DNA of 64,000 bases, from assembly GCF_004101245.1 (NCBI RefSeq), contig NZ_SCIN01000003.1:248001-312000 (forward strand), written 5' to 3'. The stretch's first letter is position 1. Each line of letters starts with the position of its first letter. Both the position numbers and the translations under genes were made by a program. Under the pieces are notes generated by a model. It was not told where the DNA came from and searched no databases. It was given only the letters and a program-made list of their open reading frames with translations. Of this stretch, positions 1-6,702 are shown in pieces. The stretch is from Sphingomonas sp. UV9. Its GTDB lineage: Bacteria; Pseudomonadota; Alphaproteobacteria; Sphingomonadales; Sphingomonadaceae.

Positions 1-2
1 TC

Positions 3-782
3 GTCCCGATCGGCGGCGCGGACATGCCGGTGGTGGTCAGCATGCTCAATTCCTATTCGGGCTGGGCGGCGGCGGCGATGGGCTTCACGCTGCACAACAG
101 CGCGATGATCATCACCGGCGCGCTGGTCGGCAGCTCGGGCGCGATCCTCAGCTACATCATGTGCCGGGCGATGAACCGCAGCTTCATCAGCGTGATCGCC
201 GGCGGCTTCGGTCAGTCGTCCGATGCCGGCGGCCCCGCGGCGGCCAGCGATAGGCCGTGGAAGCGCGGCTCGGCCGAGGACGCCGCGTTCCTGATGAGCC
301 AGGCCGAGCAGGTCGTCATCGTCCCGGGCTACGGCATGGCGGTCGCGCAGGCGCAGCACGTCCTGCGCGAGATGGGCGACAAGCTGAAGGCGGAGGGCGT
401 CCGCGTGAAATACGCGATCCACCCCGTCGCAGGGCGCATGCCGGGGCACATGAACGTGCTGCTGGCTGAGGCCAACGTGCCATATGACGACGTGTTCGAG
501 CTGGAGGACATCAACAGCGAGTTCGCGCAGACCGACGTCGCATTCGTGATCGGCGCGAACGACGTGACCAACCCGGCCGCCAAGACCGACAAGACCTCGC
601 CGATCTACGGCATGCCCGTGCTCGACGTCGAAAAGGCCAAGACGGTGCTGTTCATCAAGCGATCGATGGGCGGCGTCGGCTATGCGGGGGTGGATAACGA
701 CCTGTTCTACCGCGACAATACGATGATGTTGCTCGCCGACGCCAAGAAGATGGTCGAGGATATCGTCAAGGCGCTCGACTAG
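3..782 (+). CDS. pntB: NAD(P) transhydrogenase subunit beta, 3' part (5' end outside window)
   Basis: PntB is the inner-membrane subunit of proton-translocating transhydrogenase; it couples proton movement to hydride transfer from NADH to NADP+. The window holds the last 259 residues. They start in the end of the membrane domain ([19 protein letters not shown], then a hydrophobic helix [18 protein letters not shown]) and continue into the NADP-binding domain III. Family landmarks there are the dinucleotide loop [19 protein letters not shown] and GANDVTNPA. The frame is open from the window edge, so the true start lies upstream. The pntA subunits are expected just before this gene. Nothing looks damaged. 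Confidence 0.96.
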   Translation, partial: VPIGGADMPVVVSMLNSYSGWAAAAMGFTLHNSAMIITGALVGSSGAILSYIMCRAMNRSFISVIAGGFGQSSDAGGPAAASDRPWKRGSAEDAAFLMSQAEQVVIVPGYGMAVAQAQHVLREMGDKLKAEGVRVKYAIHPVAGRMPGHMNVLLAEANVPYDDVFELEDINSEFAQTDVAFVIGANDVTNPAAKTDKTSPIYGMPVLDVEKAKTVLFIKRSMGGVGYAGVDNDLFYRDNTMMLLADAKKMVEDIVKALD

Positions 783-870
783 GCACCCGATCACGTCATG
801 CGCAGGAAGTTCCCAATTCCAACGAAACTCGATCCAGTTCGGGTGTAACTCCTGGCCTGACGCAGGATAG

Positions 871-890
871 TCTCCGTATCACAACGGAGA
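871..890 (+). promoter_or_regulatory. inverted repeat overlapping the ribosome-binding site of the next gene
   Basis: A perfect 7-bp inverted repeat, TCTCCGT and ACGGAGA, is separated by 6 nt. The right arm contains the likely Shine-Dalgarno sequence CGGAGA, about 5 nt before the ATG at 896. It could be an operator for autoregulation, or an mRNA hairpin that hides the ribosome-binding site. Only the symmetry is seen; the role is inferred. Confidence 0.5.
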
Positions 891-895
891 TCGTG

Positions 896-1837
896 ATGAC
901 TCGACCGGATGGCCCGCCCGATGCGACAAACTACGATACCGGGATCGACGCGGTCCTCATTGCCGCGGCGGGTGCGCCGGACCGGCTTGCCGATGCGCTG
1001 ATCGCGCTCCGCGGCCGGATCGTCGCGCGGCTCGACTGGCAGGCGGCGTTTGGCGATCATGCGACGCCGCAAGTGATCGTCGTCGAAGCCGCCGGGGTCG
1101 ATCCCGCCCTGCTTGCCGAGCGCTTGCCCGTCATCGTCGATCAGGCGGCAGCGTTGCAGGCGAGGCTGGTGGTCGCCTTGGGGGTGGACGAGATCGACGT
1201 CGTCGCTGCAGCCACGCTCGGCGGCAGCACGCGGTTGCTGGTCGATCCCACCGTCGGTGATTGCGTCGCGGCGATCGTGGTCGCCGCCGAAGCCGCGCGC
1301 ATCCCGGCGGGTGTGTTCGACATCAGCCGCGAGACCGATGGTATGCGGCTGGAACGGTTGAACACCGAAGTCGCGCGGATCGCCGAGGCGCTGGCGCGGT
1401 TGACGCGTGCGGAGATCGAGGAGGATGCCCCCGCCGCGCCGATCGTCGGGGATCGGACGAACCGCTACGGCGCGCCGCCGTCCCTGGTCGAGCCGAGCGC
1501 GGCTGATGTCCGCCGCGCCATCCGTGCGCGGCGTTTGCGCGACCAGTTCTTCGGCACCGCGCTGTTCGAGGATCCCGGCTGGGACATGCTGCTCGATCTC
1601 TACGCCGCCGAACTCGAGCGGGGGCGGGTGTCGGTGTCGAGCCTGTGCATCGCCGCCGCGGTCGCGCCGACCACCGCGCTGCGCTGGATCGCGCGGATGA
1701 CCGACACCGGATTGTTCGAACGCCGCCCCGATATGCATGACCGCCGACGGGCGTTCATGGTGCTGTCCGACCGCGCGAGCGAGGCGATGCGGGGATACAT
1801 CGTGGCCACCAGAGGCGCCGACCTGCGAATTCCATGA
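896..1837 (+). CDS. MarR-like winged-helix regulator with receiver-like N-terminal half
   Basis: A 313-residue cytoplasmic protein. The last ~110 residues form a MarR-type winged helix: a helix-turn-helix around SLCIAAAVAPTTALRWI and a wing with DMHDRRRAFMVLSD, the basic D-R pattern of MarR wings. Residues ~1-195 alternate hydrophobic strands (PQVIVVEAAG, ARLVVALGV, TRLLVDPTV) with helices, like a receiver fold, but I see no obvious phospho-acceptor aspartate, so this is inference. The ATG at 896 is preferred over a GTG at 893 because of its spacing from CGGAGA. An inverted repeat overlaps the ribosome-binding site. The ligand and target genes are unknown. It is not obviously in an operon. 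Confidence 0.8.
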   Translation: MTRPDGPPDATNYDTGIDAVLIAAAGAPDRLADALIALRGRIVARLDWQAAFGDHATPQVIVVEAAGVDPALLAERLPVIVDQAAALQARLVVALGVDEIDVVAAATLGGSTRLLVDPTVGDCVAAIVVAAEAARIPAGVFDISRETDGMRLERLNTEVARIAEALARLTRAEIEEDAPAAPIVGDRTNRYGAPPSLVEPSAADVRRAIRARRLRDQFFGTALFEDPGWDMLLDLYAAELERGRVSVSSLCIAAAVAPTTALRWIARMTDTGLFERRPDMHDRRRAFMVLSDRASEAMRGYIVATRGADLRIP

Positions 1838-1977
1838 TCGTGCAAACCCTTTGAGTATTACCGATCGCCGCCCATGCTCGTCCGAGAGGCAGAGCAACGC
1901 GCTCTACCGCCCAATCTTCGCCCCCTCCGTGAAGGAGGAAATCTTGCCGGAACCAATGATAAGATTCTATTGGATTC

Positions 1978-2520
1978 CTACGCTATAATAAAGTCATGAG
2001 CGTCGATGTGCGTGACGTCTGTCAACGAAATCCGAAAGTCGTCGGTGGAAAATTCACAGGTGTTGTCGCTGTCGATCCAAAGCGTATGAGCGCTCTGTAC
2101 AAACGCCGCGTGGAGTCCCTGGCCGGCCGCGGACAACGCTGTCTGAGCGGCTGCAAGGCTTTCGAAGTTGCCGAGGAATGCAAACGGATCGACGGTCCTG
2201 TTTAACTGGATGTGATCCACGCCTGTGGCAAAATCGACGATCACATCGCCACCTTCATCAAAACCCGCATAGGCAAATACGTCGGCACCCAGCCCTCCGG
2301 TCAGGATATCGGCACCGCTTCCGCCGACAAGGCCATCGTTCCCTTGACCGCCAACGAGGACATCGTTGCCGCCGGCACCGTGCAGCGTAATAAAGCCGCC
2401 ATGATCGTCCGCGCTGCCGCCTTTTAAGTCGCAAAATCGCGCTGGAATCGATCCGAACTGTGGCGTTTTGCGATCACGCTCTCCCATCAGGCCATGAGGG
2501 TCCCCCGGTTTCTCATCCAA
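1978..2520 (-). pseudogene. 3' fragment of an RTX (hemolysin-type calcium-binding) secreted protein
   Basis: The 180-residue frame contains about four glycine-rich RTX nonapeptides (GAGGNDVLVGGQGNDGLVGG, then GSGADILTGGLGADVF). These are followed by GDVIVDFATGVDHIQL and a C-terminal ~60 residues ending HIDAHDFIIA. Both are typical of the end of type I-secreted RTX proteins, where the repeats bind calcium outside the cell and the C-terminus carries the secretion signal. The N-terminal functional domain is absent: residues 1-30 match nothing I know, and upstream DNA carries opposite-strand remnants. No type I secretion genes are nearby. I read it as a truncated gene; a small stand-alone RTX protein is the alternative. 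Confidence 0.6.
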
Positions 2521-2544
2521 CCTGAGGGTCAGTTTCCGGCGGTC

Positions 2545-2907
2545 ATGCCACTAGATCCCCGAGAAAGAACGCTCGTGAAGCTCGCCGTCGACGTCGCTCG
2601 TGAGGCGATGGAAGCGGCTGGCACCGTGCGCGGGGATACCCCAGCCGTTCGGTTGGCCTTGCGCGTACTACTGCCGCACTGCCCTGAACGCCCATTAGCG
2701 GACGTTGGGGATGGCGATCCGGGCTCCCGAAACCGGCAATTCGTTAAGCACGATTTTTCCCGTTTCTCCGTCTCCAACAGCCCATTTCGGGAAAGAGCAA
2801 TTGGGAACAGATTTTGGGAAAGGGGGTGTCCCGGACAACTGCCGGCGCGAACGCCCGGGCTACTGTCCCGCTATGGGTTCCTTTTCGGGAAGAAGCTCAA
2901 GCGTTAA
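2545..2907 (+). pseudogene. truncated conserved-looking hypothetical gene running into a dispersed repeat
   Basis: From the ATG at 2545 the first ~50 residues read like a real, helical protein (RERTLVKLAVDVAREAMEAA, then TPAVRLALRVLLPHCPERPL). After about position 2697 the frame enters repeat DNA (the CATTAGCGGAC motif, then the GGGAAAG repeat at 2757-2905) and loses protein character. The likely history is a gene whose 3' end was replaced by the repeat. No family is recognised. An in-frame start at 2494 also exists. Low confidence that any product is made. Confidence 0.35.
2757..2905 (+). repeat. dispersed GGGAAAG-type repeat, copy 1
   Basis: About 145 bp clearly related to the reverse complement of 18483-18625. 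Shared blocks include TTTCGGGAAAGAG, GGGAA(C/T)AGATTT(T/C)GGGAAAG, CTATGGGTTC and GCGGGAAG/TCGGGAAG, in the same order with ~70-80% identity by eye. A CATTAGCGGAC motif lies just upstream at about 2694, with related sequence around 3536-3590. It is non-coding and marks a disturbed region. No terminal repeats or transposase are visible. Confidence 0.65.
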
Positions 2908-3004
2908 AGCGTCACCATGAAGATCATATCCGCCATGCTGTTGGTGTCGGTTGAAGCCGGCGCAGGCCCCGACATCGCAAGCACGGCCAAGTAAGAGAGA
3001 AGTA

Positions 3005-3466
3005 ATGACAGACGCCGCAAACGTTATTGCCGTGGACCATACAGGCTTCGCCGTATCGTCTTTAGACGAAGCCGTTCGCTTCTGGACGGAAGCGCTCGGT
3101 TTCACACTTGAGCGGCAATCGGAGATGGGGGGCGATTTCCTGCATCAGGTGACCGGTGTCGATAATCCTAATGTCAAAACGGCGATCGTCAGGGCACCGG
3201 ACGGCTATGTGGTCGAACTGTTGCAATATTCAAAAGGGCGGCAGAACGGTGCGGTGCCCAACAGCGCGGGGGCGATCGGTGCGGCCCACCTGGCTCTGGC
3301 CGTAAACGATATCCATGCCGCTATTGCCCGCGTCGAGGCAGCAGGATGGAAGGCGAAGGGTAGTCCGTTGCCGATCGCGGGTGGGCCAAGAAAGGGAACG
3401 TTGGTGGCCTACGTTTCAGGCCCCGATCATATCACAATAGAGCTTATGCAGCCGTCAGCCCGTTAA
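3005..3466 (+). CDS. VOC-family (glyoxalase/bleomycin-resistance-like) protein
   Basis: A 153-residue protein with the two beta-alpha-beta-beta-beta units of the vicinal oxygen chelate fold. The first begins with DHTGFAVSSLDEAVRFW and has GYVVELLQY; the second begins AAHLALAVNDIHAAIARVE and ends DHITIELMQ. The pattern H...E...H...E fits metal ligands of glyoxalase I-like enzymes or dioxygenases, but the substrate cannot be told. The start at 3005 follows a purine-rich AGAGAGAAG stretch; an upstream in-frame start at 2951 lacks this and is rejected. It stands alone between repeat-rich DNA and tRNA-Val. Possible functions are detoxification of a small molecule or methylmalonyl-CoA epimerase-like chemistry. 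Confidence 0.85.
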   Translation: MTDAANVIAVDHTGFAVSSLDEAVRFWTEALGFTLERQSEMGGDFLHQVTGVDNPNVKTAIVRAPDGYVVELLQYSKGRQNGAVPNSAGAIGAAHLALAVNDIHAAIARVEAAGWKAKGSPLPIAGGPRKGTLVAYVSGPDHITIELMQPSAR

Positions 3467-3724
3467 TGGGCCGGCAGACGTTTTCCCGCTTCACCATCCT
3501 AATCGGGAAGGGGCGGCTGCGTCAGGGACGCCCGCTAATGCCGTCCGCGTTCCCGATAGCGGACAGTCCGCTAATTTCTCCATTCCGGTCGTTCAGCGAC
3601 AGTTCGCGCGCTCTGACGCTCTGGCGCTTGGTCGGAAAGGGGGCAAATTTGGGTCGCGACTAGGTCGGGACTCTCAGCTCCGCCTGTGTCCCTTCTGTTC
3701 TGCTCAGGTCTGCGAAACCGTCTC
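3467..3724. other. intergenic stretch with decayed repeat sequence
   Basis: No credible gene. It contains short blocks related to the repeat DNA at 2690-2905 (GCTAATGCCGTCCGC, GATAGCGGACAGTCCGCTAA, and TTCCCG/CGGGAAGG motifs). GCGGACAGTCCGC is itself a small palindrome. The tRNA promoter follows. Confidence 0.45.
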
Positions 3725-3752
3725 TTGCACTCACCAAAAACGGCGGTATTAC
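3725..3752 (+). promoter_or_regulatory. sigma-70-type promoter of tRNA-Val
   Basis: TTGCAC at 3725-3730 and TATTAC at 3747-3752 are separated by 16 bp. The -10 element ends 17 bp before the mature tRNA 5' end, a usual distance for a short leader. Predicted from sequence only. Confidence 0.5.
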
Positions 3753-3769
3753 GCGGTTATCCCCAGAGG

Positions 3770-3845
3770 GGGCGATTAGCTCAGTTGGTAGAGCGTCTCG
3801 TTTACACCGAGAATGTCGGCGGTTCGAGCCCGTCATCGCCCACCA
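3770..3845 (+). tRNA. tRNA-Val (anticodon TAC)
   Basis: A 76-nt cloverleaf including an encoded CCA. The acceptor stem GGGCGAT (3770-3776) pairs with ATCGCCC (3835-3841). The D-arm is GCTCAGTTGGTAGAGC. The anticodon loop TTTACAC (3801-3807) sits between TCTCG and CGAGA, giving anticodon TAC for valine. The T-arm contains GGTTCGAGCC. The discriminator is A. The 3' end doubles as one copy of a 19-bp direct repeat (3832-3850), so this tRNA appears to have been an integration site. Confidence 0.97.
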
Positions 3846-3850
3846 TTCCC
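3832..3850 (+). repeat. attachment-site-like direct repeat, tRNA side (attL)
   Basis: The 19-bp sequence GTCATCGCCCACCATTCCC covers the end of the tRNA-Val T-arm, the 3' acceptor strand, CCA and 5 nt beyond. It is repeated exactly at 5232-5250. Bases just outside differ. This geometry is typical of tyrosine-recombinase integration into a tRNA 3' end. Confidence 0.75.
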
Positions 3851-4136
3851 TCATGTCGTCATCTGACAGTGAAGGTCAAAGGGCTTCAAAATGCCCAGAA
3901 CTGCGCCATTACGGCTTTTCATGCGCAATCATTCCACTCCGTCCCAGCACGACGTTAGTAGGGGGGTGTTCGGGTATACCGATCGTACGAATGGGGTATG
4001 CCGTTTCGAAGCGAAAATTGCGCCCATTCGAGCCGCTGATCGATAAGCGGGTGGGTTAAGAAGGACGCTGGTCGTTAGGAGGGCTCCATATATCTGGATC
4101 CGGTTCGTAGGCGGGTTACTTACCCTGTCCGACCCG
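3851..4136. other. element interior without recognisable genes
   Basis: About 290 bp immediately inside the tRNA-side repeat. Short open frames exist but show neither protein-like composition nor ribosome-binding sites. I see no integrase N-terminus, which is where one would often lie. Confidence 0.4.
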
Positions 4137-4361
4137 GTGCCCGACGTTCCAAAGCCCGCGCCTCCCCGCCAGATGCGGCCGGTGCGGCGGCAGGTGTACG
4201 ATCCCCACGCATTAGGTCCTGACGATCCCCGTCATGTTGGCGGTATCTGTCCAAACTGCCATCGCGGAGCACATTACGGCGCAGACCGCAGTGCATTCAA
4301 CGTCGCCGTACGGTTGAGCGGCAACACCGCTGAAGCCAGTCAGAACGCACGCACGGCGTGA
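4137..4361 (+). pseudogene. HNH endonuclease C-terminal remnant (McrA-like)
   Basis: Residues in the middle of this 74-residue frame read DDPRHVGGICPNCHRGAHYG. This matches the second half of HNH nucleases of the McrA type, in which the CxxCH...H cluster binds zinc or metal. The first catalytic histidine region and the rest of the N-terminus are missing, and the frame opens with unrelated proline-rich sequence. It is therefore a fragment, probably of a restriction or homing-type nuclease that belonged to the integrated element. The start given is a GTG; a true start was probably lost. Confidence 0.45.
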
Positions 4362-4614
4362 TACGTGACGTTCTTTCCTGATGAATGGAAGACTTTGGAT
4401 AGCCCGACCTCGGGGAAGCGGGCTCGGAGAATTCTGTAGGCGAGTTTCGCGACTGCGACTTTCCCATAGATCAAGCGTGTCAATGATCATGCGGCGAGCC
4501 TGATGTCGGCCTCGATCACAATCACGCTTCGATGAAGCCCTGCGCCCTGGCCCGTGGGTCGATCGCAATTGGCCAACGCTTCCGCCTCGGGGAAATTGCC
4601 TGGCGAATAGCGCG

Positions 4615-4866
4615 CTAGCAGCGAACCGTATCGGGCGCAGCGGCTCTGCTTGCTCGGGCTGGTGTCGCGCCGGGGTCGATATCGCGTGCGACACCCACCT
4701 TCCGACATAGCCCGGCGAACGGCGTGTCCGCCCAAGTCGATCGGAAACTCTCCTTCAGTGGCTGGCCGCGCCCCACAAGGGCTCGCCATAGCTCGTCAAA
4801 CGGCTCGCGGTTCTTAGTCGGGGCGATCGAGTAGAGGTAGGCCAGCGCGAGCCGGACATCAGGCGG
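4615..4866 (-). pseudogene. in-frame continuation of the 85-residue gene after a stop codon
   Basis: Directly after the TGA that ends the gene at 4867-5124, the same frame stays open for 83 codons. It reads like true protein: DVRLALAYLYSIAPTKNREP, then FDELWRALVGRG and STWADTPFAGLCRKVGVARD. It has no good start codon near its beginning. Reading TGA as a mutated CGA would join both parts into one ~168-residue protein. The last ~20 residues before the final TAG look less natural, so a second lesion is possible. The family is unknown. Confidence 0.45.
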
Positions 4867-5124
4867 TCAACCCCATGGCCCTTTCTTGGTGACGGGAACC
4901 GAGGGGCGCCCGTAGCGCTCCTCGGGTTCGTCAATGTCAGGGACCGTGATGTCTCCATACTCTCGCGTGTCGTAGAGGCGGCGCAGTATCATCGCGAGGT
5001 CGCGCTCCGTAAGGCCGGAAGCACGGTCGATGACCTGCCCCTCTGGCATCGGCTCGACCCAAGCCGCCAAACGGTTGCACGCCGCGCCAAGTTCTGGGTC
5101 TGCGGAATCATCGAAGTCAGCCAT
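4867..5124 (-). CDS. small acidic hypothetical protein of the integrated element (probably first part of a split gene)
   Basis: An 85-residue acidic protein beginning MADFDDSADPELGAACNRLA, with a predicted helical central part (GLTERDLAMILRRLYDTREY) and a C-terminus ending TKKGPWG. No family recognised. It lies inside the tRNA-flanked element. The frame continues with protein-like sequence after its stop, suggesting that a nonsense mutation split a longer gene. Composition and the ATG start make translation plausible, but function cannot be inferred. Confidence 0.5.
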   Translation of the reverse strand: MADFDDSADPELGAACNRLAAWVEPMPEGQVIDRASGLTERDLAMILRRLYDTREYGDITVPDIDEPEERYGRPSVPVTKKGPWG

Positions 5125-5220
5125 GGCGGCACCCTACGGCTTCCGTTTCGCTCTGCAAGGTCAGAGATCGTGGTGAGGAGGGAAGTACCATGGCTGTGAT
5201 CGCCAAAGCGGCATTGCAAG

Positions 5221-5250
5221 GGGAATGGTCGGTCATCGCCCACCATTCCC
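5221..5250 (-). terminator. hairpin overlapping the distal attachment repeat
   Basis: GGGAATGGT (5221-5229) and ACCATTCCC (5242-5250) form a 9-bp inverted repeat with a 12-nt loop, 12 bp after the stop of the XRE gene. No U-tract follows. It may terminate that gene, and it shares its right arm with the 19-bp direct repeat. Confidence 0.4.
5232..5250 (+). repeat. attachment-site-like direct repeat, distal side (attR)
   Basis: An exact 19-bp copy of the tRNA-Val 3'-end sequence at 3832-3850, lying 1.4 kb downstream in the same orientation. The rest of the tRNA is absent, as expected for the far junction of an element integrated at a tRNA gene. Confidence 0.72.
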
Positions 5251-5261
5251 GTAACCGATCG

Positions 5262-5822
5262 CTAGAGGTCGCGGACGAGCCGTGTGGCAACGGCTATCCA
5301 AGCGGGGTTTTCGGTCGCCTGGGGCTGTGTGCCCGTGCCCGGTGGCAATAGCGTCACCTTGGCTTCGCATCCGATCAGTCGTCCGAAGGCGAACTGTCCC
5401 GCCGGTTGCGGGACGAGCACGTCGCGGTTGAGCGCGGTTGCGAAGCGCTCCGGCGCCAGCATCGCGCACCAGATCACGTCGCCTGCGCGGTAGTCGCCGA
5501 TTCCGCCCCCCACGGTCACCGCGATCTGTCCGGGTGCGACCTGCGGTGGAGGAACGGTCGTCGTCCGGCGCGGCGCGTGGACGCCGCGGCCGTCGAGGAT
5601 CGCGGTGACGGGCAGGTCGGTCCGGTCGGGCAAGGTCACCAGATCGGCCGCCTCGACGCCCAGCGCCGCAGCGATCCGGTTGAGCCAGCCGACCGACACG
5701 GTGCGCGTGCCCGTTTCGAGCCGGCCGATCGTCTGCGCGGTCGTCGGTGGCGTGCAGCGCCGCGCGACATCCTCCAGCGTCAAGCCCTTGGCGCGGCGGA
5801 CTTCGCGAATGGCGGTGATCAT
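5262..5822 (-). CDS. XRE-family transcriptional regulator with C-terminal ligand-type domain
   Basis: A 186-residue cytoplasmic regulator. Residues 1-60 form an XRE/Cro helix-turn-helix (AIREVRRAKGLTLEDVARRC, TIGRLETGTRTVSVGWLNRI, AAALGVEAADLVTLP). The C-terminal ~110 residues are strand-rich (GDYRAGDVIWCAML, RDVLVPQPAGQFAFGRLIG) and resemble the S24/LexA-like peptidase-fold domains of phage-type repressors, though no Ser-Lys dyad is obvious. It is transcribed divergently from the DUF6456 gene at 5921, so it may control itself and that gene. Its 3' end lies next to the distal attachment repeat. Confidence 0.85.
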   Translation of the reverse strand: MITAIREVRRAKGLTLEDVARRCTPPTTAQTIGRLETGTRTVSVGWLNRIAAALGVEAADLVTLPDRTDLPVTAILDGRGVHAPRRTTTVPPPQVAPGQIAVTVGGGIGDYRAGDVIWCAMLAPERFATALNRDVLVPQPAGQFAFGRLIGCEAKVTLLPPGTGTQPQATENPAWIAVATRLVRDL

Positions 5823-5920
5823 CGAAACGCTCCAAACCAGATGGGTTATTCCTCTGTCCTACAACCGTGTCGATATGGCAACCGGTGCAAATGACGTGGA
5901 GCGGCAACGGGAGACGACGG

Positions 5921-6385
5921 ATGCGCGAACTGGTGGAGCGATCGATCGATTCGGAAGGGGTTCCCCAGCTGGCGGGGGCGCGGCGCGGACGGATGGTGAC
6001 GGTCAATCTCGCCGAATCGCCGCTCGGGTGGCTGCGGTCGCGTGGACTGGTCGATGCGCGGCAATTTGCGGCGGGAGAGCGGTTGCGCGCCGATTACGAG
6101 CGGGCGTCGATCGCGCCGAGCGTGACGATGCGCTGGGCGGAACGTGTCGACGGGGGCGGCCATGACGGGCTCGATCCGACATCGGCGCAGATCGCGGCAA
6201 AGCGACGGTTCGACACCGCGATCGCGGCGGCGGGGCCGGGGTTGGCGGATATCCTGTGGCGCGTGGTCTGCGCGGGAGAGGGGCTCCCTGCGGCGGAAAA
6301 GGCGCTGCAATGGCCCGCGCGGGCAGGACGACTGGTCCTGACGCTCGCGCTCGATCGCTTGGCCGCGCATTACGGGATTGGTTAG
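5921..6385 (+). CDS. DUF6456-type protein
   Basis: A 154-residue soluble protein matching, by eye, the DUF6456 domain of alphaproteobacteria. Landmarks are VNLAESPLGWLRSRGLVDAR, FAAGERLRADYERA, KRRFDTAIAAAGPGLADILW and a C-terminal LTLALDRLAAHYG. In other alphaproteobacteria the domain occurs with or near helix-turn-helix modules, which fits the divergent XRE gene. The ATG at 5921 follows GGGAGACGACGG; a GTG at 5867 would add 18 residues with no homology. The biochemical role is unknown. Confidence 0.82.
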   Translation: MRELVERSIDSEGVPQLAGARRGRMVTVNLAESPLGWLRSRGLVDARQFAAGERLRADYERASIAPSVTMRWAERVDGGGHDGLDPTSAQIAAKRRFDTAIAAAGPGLADILWRVVCAGEGLPAAEKALQWPARAGRLVLTLALDRLAAHYGIG

Positions 6386-6430
6386 GGGCTGCGAACCCGG
6401 TCGCATACATCCGTGAAGCCACGCACTCTT

Positions 6431-6563
6431 TTCGATCCTCCCCCTGGCGGGGGGGGGTGGCGCCAGAGGCGACGGAGGGGGAGGATACGCAACAGAGGTA
6501 TTCATTACCTCCCCCTCCGTCTGGCAAGAGCCAGCCACCTCCCCCTGGCGGGGGAGGATCGAA
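6431..6563. repeat. long inverted repeat, CCTCCCCC family, copy 1
   Basis: Ends TTCGATCCTCCCCCTGGCGG and its complement. The interior also repeats as ACGGAGGGGGAGG...CCTCCCCCTCCGT. The same unit occurs at 45540-45666 and 55932-56060, with half-copies at 28685-28710 and 62738-62761. It fills most of the 317-bp gap between the DUF6456 gene and the DapF gene. It probably folds as a double hairpin and may act as a transcription attenuator. Confidence 0.85.
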
Positions 6564-6702
6564 GGGCGATCCGGGCGGCGAGCTCTGCGCGGTCGAGGTA
6601 GCGTGCAGGCCGCACGCCTTCCCAGCGTGTCAGCCTAAACCAGCGCAATCGCGACCCCGACCCGCACTCGCTTTGCCGGCCCCGCGGCACTAAGTGGCAG
6701 CC

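Larger units (their letters stand above)
3832..5250 (+). mobile_element. decayed integrated element at tRNA-Val
   Basis: A 1.4-kb segment bounded by the exact 19-bp repeat. It contains an HNH nuclease remnant (4137-4361), an 85-residue gene on the minus strand with an in-frame continuation after a stop (4615-5124), and otherwise uninformative DNA that looks less GC-rich than its surroundings. No integrase, excisionase or replication gene is visible. It is either the remains of a larger island after deletion, or a small passenger mobilised by an integrase encoded elsewhere. Confidence 0.6.

Noticed and set aside
2917..2994. A 25-codon frame beginning MKIISAMLLVSVEAG, like a signal peptide, just before the VOC gene
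   Set aside because: Too short and without a mature part; it may be a fragment of a lost secreted protein but cannot be supported.
4212..4789. Minus-strand frames inside the tRNA-Val element (4212-4694 and 4487-4789) as possible integrase pieces
   Set aside because: No R-H-R-Y tyrosine recombinase motifs or serine recombinase features in any frame.
6431..6563. CRISPR-like array in the palindromic repeat regions
   Set aside because: Repeats are single double-palindromes dispersed across the window, not regularly spaced with unique spacers, and no cas genes are present.
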